Shown: positions 53,601 to 62,200 of the stretch, in pieces
Position numbering within the stretch: position 1 is the stretch's first letter
Layout: every line of letters begins with the position of its first letter
Assembly: GCF_051020955.1 (NCBI RefSeq)
Contig: NW_027476190.1
Span: 310,001 to 374,000, forward strand
Direction of reading: 5' to 3'
DNA from: Megalopta genalis
Lineage: Eukaryota; Arthropoda; Insecta; Hymenoptera; Halictidae
Length of the DNA: 64,000 nucleotides
Position numbers and translations under genes: made by a program
Notes under the pieces: generated by a model
Seen by the model: only the letters and a program-made list of their open reading frames with translations
Databases searched by the model: none
Told to the model about the DNA's origin: nothing

Positions 53601-56600
53601 TCATCTGCTCGGGGAGGGGGGCTCTAGGCGTGGGCGCACACGCCGCACCCCCCGCTCACGGCGACCCCGCTCGGCAGCCTCCTTCTGCAGCATCACCTCT
53701 TCGCAGAAGGCGATGGCTGCCGCCCATTTTCTTGGGCTCTCCAGCATGGCCCCAACTAAGCTGGAGAGAGCGAGGTCGCGACCAACTTCCCGTCTTAGGA
53801 CTCGGCGCAGCACTGAAAAGGCGGGGCATACCTCCAGTGTATGCTGCGCCGAGTCCTCCTCCGCGCCACAGTGGTGGCACACCGTCGTCGCTTCCCGACC
53901 GATGCGACACAGGTACACACCGAAGCAGCCATGCCCGGTGAACACCTGCGTCGCACGGTAGGTGAGCCTGCCAAACCGCCTCTCCCGCCACGAGGTGAAG
54001 TGTGGCAGGAGAGCCCCAGGGACGCGCTCGCCGGCATGGGAACAAAGCTCCGCATGCCATCTGGCGAGCGCTAGTCCCCGGGCCTGGAGTTCGAAGCCGT
54101 CGACCGCCTCCCGCTCCGGCGGGTCCCCCCGAGCCCGGCCAGCGATGCATATGCGCCTATAGACATAGGCGCGCATCGCCGCCTGCAGCTCGAAGGGAAT
54201 TTCTCCCGCCAGAGCAAGCGCCGCCACGGTAGACGCGGTGCGGTAACCCCGTATGAGGCGAAGGGCCATTTGCCTCTGAAGCCGGCGCAACAACAAAGTG
54301 ATGCGCCGGCTTGCCCTCGCGGACGGCCCCCAGATCGGGGCGCCGTACAAGGCCATGGACCGCACCACGCCCAGGTATAGGCGACGCACCATGTTATCCG
54401 GTCCCCCGAGATTGGGCAACAGGCGGCCGAGCGAGGCCGCCGCCCTCTCAACTCGGGGGACGAGGCGGCCGAAATGCGCCCCGAATCTCCAGTGGCTGTC
54501 GAGGATCAGTCCGAGATACTTGATCTCGGACTTCACCTCGACGCAGGCTCCTCCAACCCAGATCCACGATCCGGCCGGTGGCCGCGACCGAGGCCGTCCA
54601 AACCAGACGGCCTCGGCCTTCTCCGGGGCCATCTTCAGCCCCAGATCGTGGATCTTCGCGACGACGGCTGCCACCGCAACCTCCGCTCGTCGGATGGTCC
54701 TCTCGAAGGTGTCCCCGACGGTGACCACTAACGTGTCGTCCGCATAGCAGACGACAGTGGCACCGTCGGGCAGGGAGGCCCTCAGGACTGCGTTATATCC
54801 CAGGTCCCACAGGAGTGGTCCTAACACGGACCCCTGTGGGACCCCGCAGTCCACTTCCCTCCGTATCGTCCCGTACCGGCCCGGGTATTCCACCCACCTG
54901 TCCCGCAGGTAGGCCCCGATCACCCGCCTCAGATAGGGAGGCACCTGGTGTTCAACCAGGGCCTCCCTAATGGCGGACCAGGGCAGGGTGTTAAATGCAT
55001 TGACGATGTCGATCGACACCGCCAAACACACCCCGCCCCGTGCCACGGCATTGTCCGAGAGGGACTTTAGACGGTCGATTGCGTCGACCGTCGATCGCCC
55101 CTCCCGGAAGCCGAACTGGCAGTCCGCCAGATCGGGGCCAACGCGGGACAGGTGCCTGGCGAGGCGGGCAGCAATGATCTTTTCAAAGATCTTGCCCACC
55201 TCGTCCAGGAGGCAAATGGGCCGGTACGCGGAGGGAGAATCCGCAGGCTTCCCATCCTTCTTTAAGAGGACCATCCGACTTCTCCTCCAGAGGTCCGGGA
55301 ACACCCCGGACCTCAGGAGCCCGGAGAAGAGGCTTCTGAGCCTCCCGCCCAGGACGCTCATGGCAAGCAACCAGACCCGGCCGGGGATACCGTCCGGCCC
55401 CGGGGCAGTATTCTTGCCCCGAAGCCATTTGACTACCCCGGCCATTTCCTCCGGCGCGACCTCCAGATCCGGGGACCACTCATGTCCCTCTAGCTGAGGG
55501 ACGGGCCGGGACGCCTCCCCGCTGACGGGGAATAGCGCGTCCACGACCCGTCCGAGCATCCCCGGATCCAGGCTTTCCGTCAGAGGGGGCGCCCAGGGAC
55601 GTAAACGTCCCATCGCCATTTTGTATGGGCGCCCCCACGGATCTCGGTTCAGAGACCCGAGAAAGTCGCGCCAGGCCTGGCTCTTCGCCTGCCTGATGGC
55701 CAGCTGCAGGGCGACCACCTTCTCCCTGTATCGCCCATACAGCCGGATAGCCAGCTCCACGTCGGAACGTCGTCGTCGACGGGCGCGGGCGTACTGGCGT
55801 CGCGCGCGGATGCACTCTGTGCGTAAATCCGCTATCGCGCGCGACCACCAGTACACCGCCTTCCTCGGGAAGACCCTGGCCCGGGGCATGGCGACGTCGC
55901 AAATCGACGTCATTGCGCCCCGGAACCAATGGGCCTCCCTTGTCCCGTCGACTGGCCCGGCCGGTGTTGCCGGCCAGGCCACGACGTGGGCTGCCGCCAT
56001 CAGAGCGTCCTGGTCGAGGCGCTTCAGCGCCCACCGTGGCTGAGGCGATCCCTCATCAGCGGGGCGACGTCGGGGCGTCGATGGGGCGGCGGAGAGGCCG
56101 AGAACAATGTATCTGTGGTCGGACAGCGTCTCGACCTCCTCCGCCACCCTCCACCCCGTAATACGGCGCACGGCCGGGGGCGTTGCCCATGACAGGTCAA
56201 CGATGGACCCCCCGTTATACCGCACGCACGTATGGACCGAGCCCGTGTTTAGAAGACAGAGTCCGAGTCCCGCCGCCCAATCAAGCACCTCCCGGCCCCT
56301 CGGGTCCGTCCCGGGGGAACCCCAAGCTGAAGACTTGGCGTTGAAGTCCCCCAGGACCAGCACCGGACGCGGCTGGCAGCGAGAGACGCATCTCCCCACC
56401 ACGTCCAGATACTGTTCATACTCCACGAGGGACCACCTCGGAGGTGCGTAGATCGCCACAACCACGGTGCCGCCCCAGTCAACGGCCAGGTATCCCCGGC
56501 CGCGCTCGATAACGGAGCACGCCGGGGACCCCGGCCGGCCTGCCCATATTATAACGACGGAGCCGTCCAAGTCCCCCATCCAATGTGGATGGTCGGGGAC

Positions 56601-56723
56601 CCGGTACGGCTCCGCCGCTACGGCCAACCCGGCACCCCGCTCGGCCAGGAATTGCACAAAAAGGTCTTGTGCCCTGACCGAGCGGTTCAGGTTGGCCTGA
56701 ATAATAGGGCCAGTAGGCCCCAT
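53601..56723 (-). CDS. ORF2 protein: APE endonuclease and reverse transcriptase
   Basis: 1040 aa. The protein nicks target DNA and copies the element RNA at the nick. The N-terminal APE-type endonuclease (about 5-210) shows N11 in QANLNRS, E38 in AAEPY, Y92 in IYAPP, D126 and N128 in GDFNAK, D176 in IVDLSW and D202/H203 in SDHRY; all expected catalytic positions are present. The reverse transcriptase (about 435-745) shows GKNTAPGPDGIP (437-447), AYRPICLLDEVGKIFEKII (499-517), GFREGRST (538-545), motif A SIDIVNAFN with D572, motif B GVPQGSVLGPLL (627-638) and motif C YADD (660-663). A C-terminal zinc motif CX2CX8HX4C spans C949, C952, H961 and C966. The length is normal for the R1 clade. The ATG shares its A with the ORF1 stop codon. 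The stop is TGA. No frameshift or missing key residue is seen. Confidence 0.96.
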   Translation of the reverse strand: MGPTGPIIQANLNRSVRAQDLFVQFLAERGAGLAVAAEPYRVPDHPHWMGDLDGSVVIIWAGRPGSPACSVIERGRGYLAVDWGGTVVVAIYAPPRWSLVEYEQYLDVVGRCVSRCQPRPVLVLGDFNAKSSAWGSPGTDPRGREVLDWAAGLGLCLLNTGSVHTCVRYNGGSIVDLSWATPPAVRRITGWRVAEEVETLSDHRYIVLGLSAAPSTPRRRPADEGSPQPRWALKRLDQDALMAAAHVVAWPATPAGPVDGTREAHWFRGAMTSICDVAMPRARVFPRKAVYWWSRAIADLRTECIRARRQYARARRRRRSDVELAIRLYGRYREKVVALQLAIRQAKSQAWRDFLGSLNRDPWGRPYKMAMGRLRPWAPPLTESLDPGMLGRVVDALFPVSGEASRPVPQLEGHEWSPDLEVAPEEMAGVVKWLRGKNTAPGPDGIPGRVWLLAMSVLGGRLRSLFSGLLRSGVFPDLWRRSRMVLLKKDGKPADSPSAYRPICLLDEVGKIFEKIIAARLARHLSRVGPDLADCQFGFREGRSTVDAIDRLKSLSDNAVARGGVCLAVSIDIVNAFNTLPWSAIREALVEHQVPPYLRRVIGAYLRDRWVEYPGRYGTIRREVDCGVPQGSVLGPLLWDLGYNAVLRASLPDGATVVCYADDTLVVTVGDTFERTIRRAEVAVAAVVAKIHDLGLKMAPEKAEAVWFGRPRSRPPAGSWIWVGGACVEVKSEIKYLGLILDSHWRFGAHFGRLVPRVERAAASLGRLLPNLGGPDNMVRRLYLGVVRSMALYGAPIWGPSARASRRITLLLRRLQRQMALRLIRGYRTASTVAALALAGEIPFELQAAMRAYVYRRICIAGRARGDPPEREAVDGFELQARGLALARWHAELCSHAGERVPGALLPHFTSWRERRFGRLTYRATQVFTGHGCFGVYLCRIGREATTVCHHCGAEEDSAQHTLEVCPAFSVLRRVLRREVGRDLALSSLVGAMLESPRKWAAAIAFCEEVMLQKEAAERGRRERGVRRVRPRLEPPSPSR

Positions 56724-56725
56724 TA
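56721..56725 (-). promoter_or_regulatory. TAATG stop-start coupling of ORF1 and ORF2
   Basis: On the minus strand the ORF1 stop TAA and the ORF2 start ATG overlap by one base (56723). The SART1 element of silkworm, also R1 clade, uses a UAAUG for termination-reinitiation of ORF2. The ATG has G at -3 and +4, a good context. Coupled translation here is inferred from that precedent. Confidence 0.85.
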
Positions 56726-58825
56726 CTCCGGCGCCTCAATCTCCATCGCTGCCGCGGGAGCGGTGGCGTCTGGGGTTTTATCAGCCCCAACCGCCCCCGC
56801 GGGCGCGACGGTGGCATCCTTGGGTGCCGGATCCTTTGTTTTAGGAGCTGCCACGGCGGCTGCCGCCTTGGCCGTCGTGGTTCTCCTCCCCCTGCTTCCT
56901 CTGCCGCGTCTCGCGCTGGCAGGGCACGCCCGGCTGCCGAGGCGGTGGCCGGCCGGCTTGCCAGCACCCGCGCAAAGCGGGCACTTTGGCTTTTCTGTGC
57001 AGCCAGCCACCTTATGGTCCTGACTGCCGCACCCGAAACAGCAGCCGGACCGATCCTCGGCCGCAGTGCACCGCTGCCTCGTGTGGCCTAAGCCAAAGCA
57101 GCGGTAGCACTGCAAGGGCCGGGCGCTGAGGGCCTCCACCGTCGCCTGGGTCCAGCCCACCGTCAGTTTGCCGGCGACCGCGACTTTACGTGCGGCCGCG
57201 GCAGGGCACTGGACCCAGAGGGTGCCCAAACCAGAGGGGGAAGACCGGATTTCGCCGGTCTTCACATCCCCCCGGTCGCACCCTCCCACACGGGCGACAG
57301 CTGCGGCGACCTCCACCGGCGTGGTCGAGTCGACCAGGCCGCGCACCCTAAGGTCGGCCTTTTTGATTGGGCGCGCGACCTTCACGCCGGTCCCTGCCAG
57401 CGCGTCAGCCATCTTAGAGGCCAGGGCAGTGGCCTTGGCTGCTCCATCGGCTCCGGGGACCTCCAAAATTATTGCCCCCGTCACCGCTCTCCTGGGCTTC
57501 AGCGAGGCGATGCCAAGTTCTGCCAGGTCTATTTTGGACCTGGCAGTGGCCATCGCCTCGGCGTAACTCATCGCCCCGCCGGCCGGTACCGTTAGAGTAA
57601 CGGCAGCCGTGCGGGGCGGACGTGGCGGCAGGGGAGCCCTTTTGGGAGCAGCCGGTGCCACCCGCCTCGCCGCCCTCTGGGTCAAAGCAGCCTTGGCAGC
57701 TGCCGCAGGTTTATCTGCGGCAGCCGCCCTTTTGGCCTTCCGGCCAACTACCTTTGACCACACCTCAGTTGGAGGTGTGGTGGAGGGCGGCGCAACAGTG
57801 GGGGCGGGCTGCATTTGTGTCGCCTTAGCGACCACAGTCGCTCCCCCACTGCCACCCTTTTTCTTTCCCCCCCTCCTGTCCATCGGCAGGGGTGGGGCTG
57901 GCGGCACGGGTGCCGCCGATCGCGGGCCTCGCACCCGCGGGACCAGCTCCCTTCTGAACGATGCCAATTTGGCATCGATAAGGGAGCCGATCTGTGCCAG
58001 CAAGTCGGCTGGCACAGCCGCGGGTGGGGGCGAGGACCCTCCTCGCCCAGGTGACTGGGGCCCCCGAGCGCCGATAACCGGCAGCAACCCCTTGCCCCCA
58101 TCAGGGGGCAGCGGCGGAGCCATCCCGGCAACAGCCGGCCCCGCCTCCACCGCTTGACGGAGTCGGGCGACCTCCGCCCGTAACTCCGCCAACTGCTCCC
58201 TCAATGAGGCATTTTCGGCCTCTAAGAGCCGGGTGGCGCTGGGAGCCGACCGAACTGCCAGCTCCGCTACGCCCACCCGGCTGTTCAGGGCCGCCGTCCG
58301 GAGGGACCGCACCGCGCTGGCCTTCAGTCCCGTCGCGGCACTGGATATCCTGGCCACATCGCCCAGGCACTCCATTACCGCGGCCGCAACGTCCCGCGTC
58401 GGGCGGCCCCGGAAATCCGCAGCGACCTCCACCTCATCAGGGAGTGGGTCGCTCGAACTCGCGGGCCTCGGTCCCGGGGCAACCGGGTCGAAGATGTCCG
58501 CTATGAGGCTTTTCTCAGCCTCAGCCTGTCTCCGTTTGGCCTCTTGGAGGCCAACGTATTGCCCGGTCGTCGGTGGCCGGCCCCGTTTCCTCGTGGAGGT
58601 GCCCGGGACGCTCTGCGACGAGTGGTGGGAGGAGACGGAGAAGTCCGACTCCTCCCCCCCGTCGCAGTCGCCAAGGCCCTCCGCAGGCCTCTTTGCGCCG
58701 CGTGTTGCAGAATGCCTCCGCGACACCGGCTCTGTACATCTTTTGAGGCGCACGATAGGCCCGCGCACCACCACCTCACGCTCGTTTCCCCCCTCCCCGG
58801 TTGTACTTGAAAAAGAAGAATCCAT
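56723..58825 (-). CDS. ORF1 protein: gag-like nucleic-acid-binding protein
   Basis: 700 aa. R1-clade ORF1 proteins bind the element RNA and form the ribonucleoprotein particle with ORF2 protein. Visible parts, in order, are: a Ser-rich acidic N-terminus; a basic RKRGRPP stretch (79-85) followed by YVGLQEAKR (90-98), which is shared with R1-like elements; a coiled coil with Leu heptads (about 197-228); a long Pro/Ala/Lys-rich linker (about 230-410) containing WSKVVGRKAKR; and three zinc knuckles. The knuckles are C573-C576-H581-C586 and C596-C599-H604-C609 (both CX2CX4HX4C) and C615-C618-H627-C634 (CX2CX8HX6C). The tail is basic, then Ala/Pro-rich. The start is the first in-frame ATG: a TGA lies two codons upstream, and the context (A at -3, G at +4) is good. 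The frame is intact. Confidence 0.93.
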   Translation of the reverse strand: MDSSFSSTTGEGGNEREVVVRGPIVRLKRCTEPVSRRHSATRGAKRPAEGLGDCDGGEESDFSVSSHHSSQSVPGTSTRKRGRPPTTGQYVGLQEAKRRQAEAEKSLIADIFDPVAPGPRPASSSDPLPDEVEVAADFRGRPTRDVAAAVMECLGDVARISSAATGLKASAVRSLRTAALNSRVGVAELAVRSAPSATRLLEAENASLREQLAELRAEVARLRQAVEAGPAVAGMAPPLPPDGGKGLLPVIGARGPQSPGRGGSSPPPAAVPADLLAQIGSLIDAKLASFRRELVPRVRGPRSAAPVPPAPPLPMDRRGGKKKGGSGGATVVAKATQMQPAPTVAPPSTTPPTEVWSKVVGRKAKRAAAADKPAAAAKAALTQRAARRVAPAAPKRAPLPPRPPRTAAVTLTVPAGGAMSYAEAMATARSKIDLAELGIASLKPRRAVTGAIILEVPGADGAAKATALASKMADALAGTGVKVARPIKKADLRVRGLVDSTTPVEVAAAVARVGGCDRGDVKTGEIRSSPSGLGTLWVQCPAAAARKVAVAGKLTVGWTQATVEALSARPLQCYRCFGLGHTRQRCTAAEDRSGCCFGCGSQDHKVAGCTEKPKCPLCAGAGKPAGHRLGSRACPASARRGRGSRGRRTTTAKAAAAVAAPKTKDPAPKDATVAPAGAVGADKTPDATAPAAAMEIEAPE

Positions 58826-58832
58826 AATTCAT
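58776..58832 (-). other. 18-codon upstream frame overlapping the ORF1 start
   Basis: This ATG lies seven bases before the ORF1 ATG in another frame and runs 18 codons (peptide starts MNYGFFFFKYN) to a TGA inside ORF1. Scanning ribosomes would meet it first, so it may lower ORF1 output. I do not regard the peptide as functional. Confidence 0.45.
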
Positions 58833-59106
58833 CCCACGAGTGTGGTCGGAAAGGAGGTCACCCCGGGTAGAGCCGCCATACCCGGGGAAGGCTAATACGC
58901 CCGGGGGGTCGCCAGGTACCCCGGGGTTGTCCGCTAACGATTGGTGCACCCACCAACCATAGCTGGCGCTTACTCCAGCTACGCCCTCTTCACCGCGCAA
59001 CACTGCTTGGGGCTAGGGATTTTTTAGAGAGGTTGTCATCCTCGCGGTCCGGCCGGTTAAGGCAAGACCCCCGTTCCTGTAAAACATGACCACAGGTTTA
59101 CGGTAT
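58826..59106 (-). promoter_or_regulatory. 5' UTR downstream of the ribozyme
   Basis: This leader lies between the putative ribozyme and ORF1. It holds five upstream ATGs (59085-59087, 59037-59039, 58958-58960, 58877-58879 and 58830-58832); a sixth is in the ribozyme at 59200-59202. The last opens an 18-codon frame ending at 58776 that overlaps the ORF1 start out of frame. A perfect 9-bp stem (58861-58869/58879-58887) lies about 36 bases before the ORF1 ATG. No TATA-like promoter is evident. Confidence 0.7.
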
Positions 59107-59250
59107 GTGTCCGACTTTAGTTGGCCCCTCACCTCAAGCCACTCCGGCTAGGTAGAACCTGCCAGGGAATAAAATCCCCGCCGGCACAGCCTTGAGGATC
59201 ATTAGGGCACGAAGCCCCCCCACCACGACAAGGTAGCGGACACGGGGGGG
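59107..59250 (-). ncRNA. Putative HDV-like self-cleaving ribozyme at the element 5' end
   Basis: The first 144 nt of the element RNA fit the nested double pseudoknot of the hepatitis-delta-type ribozyme fold, numbered from 59250 as nt 1. P1 is CCCCCCC (nt 1-7) with GGGGGGG (30-36). P2 is GTGTCCGCT (8-16) with AGTCGGACAC (135-144), one U bulged. P3 is ACC (17-19) with GGT (27-29), and L3 is TTGTCGT (20-26). P4 is CCTCAAG (54-60) with CTTGAGG (113-119), enclosing further hairpins. The J4/2 strand ends in CTAA just before P2', matching the CUAA that carries the catalytic cytosine in HDV; here that is C131 (59120). Cleavage would fall exactly at the element's first base. R2 and several other non-LTR elements are known to carry such ribozymes. 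P1 starting with C instead of G and a long J1/4 (17 nt) are atypical. Confidence 0.78.
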
Positions 59251-59264
59251 ATCATAGCGCGTCT
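59251..59264. repeat. Target-site duplication, right copy
   Basis: ATCATAGCGCGTCT, identical to 53184-53197. It directly abuts the element's 5' terminus, a run of seven G on the plus strand (59244-59250). Confidence 0.95.
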
Positions 59265-62200
59265 CGGCGCAATCGACCGATTCGCTCGATCCATTATTTT
59301 CGATTTACGGCTAAAATAAATTTTTCTCATTTTATTCAATAACATATTCTTGCTAAAATAACTTTTTTACATAGGGATTAAGCATTTAGAACGATACATT
59401 GTTTAAAATAAGGGCACTTTACTCTTGACATTTTACGGTTTTTTCAATTTTCTGAAAAATCCTATCATTAGATTTTTTTAAAAATACGATATTCTTGCTT
59501 AACTAACGTTTCTACATAGGGATTAAGCATTTAGAACGAAATCTAATGTCAGAAAATGGCACTTTACTCTTGACATTTTTCGGTTTTTTCAATTTTCTGG
59601 GAAATCCTATCATTAGATTTTTTTAAAAATACGATATTCTTGCTTAACTAACGTTTTTACATAGGGATTAAGCATTTAGAACGAAATCTAATGTAGGAAA
59701 ATGGTACTTTACTCTTGATCGGTACGTTGGGACTTTGAAAATATTCGGGCGTTCCAATCGCTCGTCTGTTGCATCATAGCGCGTCTCGGCGCAATCGACC
59801 GATTCGCTCGATCCATTATTTTCGATTTACGGCTAAAATAAATTTTTCTAATTTTTTTCAATAACATATTCCTGCTAAAATAACTTTTTTACATAGGGAT
59901 TAAGCATTTAGAACGATACATTGTTTAAAATAAGGGCACTTTACTCTTGACATTTTACGGTTTTTTCAATTTTCTGAAAAATCCTATCATTAGATTTTTT
60001 TAAAAATACGATATTCTTGCTTAACTAACGTTTCTACATAGGGATTAAGCATTTAGAACGAAATCTAATGTCAGAAAATGGCACTTTACTCTTGACATTT
60101 TTCGGTTTTTTCAATTTTCTGGGAAATCCTATCATTAGATTTTTTTAAAAATACGATATTCTTGCTTAACTAACGTTTTTACATAGGGATTAAGCATTTA
60201 GAACGAAATCTAATGTAGGAAAATGGTACTTTACTCTTGATCGGTACGTTGGCACTTAGAAAATATTCGGGCGTTCCAATCGCTCGTCTGTTGCATCATA
60301 GCGCGTCTCGGCGCAATCGACCGATTCGCTCGATCCATTATTTTCGATTTACGGCTAAAATAAATTTTTCTCATTTTATTCAATAACATATTCCTGCTAA
60401 AATAACTTTTTTACATAGGGATTAAGCATTTAGAACGATACATTGTTTAAAATAAGGGCACTTTACTCTTGACATTTTACGGTTTTTTCAATTTTCTGAA
60501 AAATCCTATCATTAGATTTTTTTAAAAATACGATATTCTTGCTTAACTAACGTTTCTACATAGGGATTAAGCATTTAGAACGAAATCTAATGTCAGAAAA
60601 TGGCACTTTACTCTTGACATTTTTCGGTTTTTTCAATTTTCTGGAAAATCCTATCATTAGATTTTTTTAAAAATACGATATTCTTGCTTAACTAACGTTT
60701 TTACATAGGGATTAAGCATTTAGAACGAAATCTAATGTAGGAAAATGGTACTTTACTCTTGATCGGTACGTTGGGACTTTGAAAATATTCGGGCGTTCCA
60801 ATCGCTCGTCTGTTGCATCATAGCGCGTCTCGGCGCAATCGACCGATTCGCTCGATCCATTATTTTCGATTTACGGCTAAAATAAATTTTTCTCATTTTA
60901 TTCAATAACATATTCTTGCTTAAATAACTTTTTTACATAGGGATTAAGCATTTAGAACGATACATTGTTTAAAATAAGGGCACTTTACTCTTGACATTTT
61001 ACGGTTTTTTCAATTTTCTGAAAAATCCTATCATTAGATTTTTTTAAGAATACGATATTCTTGCTTAACTAACGTTTCTACATAGGGATTAAGCATTTAG
61101 AACGAAATCTAATGTCAGAAAATGGCACTTTACTCTTGACATTTTTCGGTTTTTTCAATTTTCTGAAAAATCCTATCATTAGATTTTTTTAAAAATACGA
61201 TATTCTTGCTTAACTAACGTTTCTACATAGGGATTAAGCATTTAGAACGAAATCTAATGTAGGAAAATGGTACTTTACTCTTGATCGGTACGTTGGGACT
61301 TTGAAAATATTCGGGCGTTCCAATCGCTCGTCTGTTGCATCATAGCGCGTCTCGGCGCAATCGACCGATTCGCTCGATCCATTATTTTCGATTTACGGCT
61401 AAAATAAATTTTTCTAATTTTTTTCAATAACATATTCCTGCTAAAATAACTTTTTTACATAGGGATTAAGCATTTAGAACGATACATTGTTTAAAATAAG
61501 GGCACTTTACTCTTGACATTTTTCGGTTTTTTCAATTTTCTGAAAAATCCTATCATTAGATTTTTTTAAAAATACGATATTCTTGCTTAACTAACGTTTC
61601 TACATAGGGATTAAGCATTTAGAACGAAATCTAATGTCAGAAAATGGCACTTTACTCTTGACATTTTTCGGTTTTTTCAATTTTCTGGGAAATCCTATCA
61701 TTAGATTTTTTTAAAAATACGATATTCTTGCTTAACTAACGTTTTTACATAGGGATTAAGCATTTAGAACGAAATCTAATGTAGGAAAATGGTACTTTAC
61801 TCTTGATCGGTACGTTGGGACTTTGAAAATATTCGGGCGTTCCAATCGCTCGTCTGTTGCATCATAGCGCGTCTCGGCGCAATCGACCGATTCGCTCGAT
61901 CCATTATTTTCGATTTACGGCTAAAATAAATTTTTCTCATTTTATTCAATAACATATTCTTGCTTAAATAACTTTTTTACATAGGGATTAAGCATTTAGA
62001 ACGATACATTGTTTAAAATAAGGGCACTTTACTCTTGACATTTTACGGTTTTTTCAATTTTCTGAAAAATCCTATCATTAGATTTTTTTAAGAATACGAT
62101 ATTCTTGCTTAACTAACGTTTCTACATAGGGATTAAGCATTTAGAACGAAATCTAATGTCAGAAAATGGCACTTTACTCTTGACATTTTTCGGTATTTTC

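Larger units (their letters stand above)
53198..59250 (-). mobile_element. Full-length R1-clade non-LTR retrotransposon
   Basis: This 6,053-bp element on the minus strand runs from its 5' end at 59250 to its poly(A) end at 53198. It has no terminal repeats, two open frames (gag-like ORF1, and ORF2 with endonuclease and reverse transcriptase), a 3' poly(A) tail and a perfect 14-bp target-site duplication. The APE-type endonuclease, the ORF1 knuckles and the ORF2 C-terminal CCHC fit the R1 clade, which includes R1, TRAS, SART and Waldo-type elements. It is strongly GC-rich inside an AT-rich satellite. Both frames are open over their whole length and all catalytic motifs I looked for are present, so it could be autonomous. 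The exact subfamily cannot be settled by eye. Confidence 0.96.

Noticed and set aside
58776..59003. 75-codon frame in the 5' UTR
   Set aside because: It starts with GTG rather than ATG and lacks recognisable motifs. Only its last part, from the ATG at 58832, was kept as an upstream frame.
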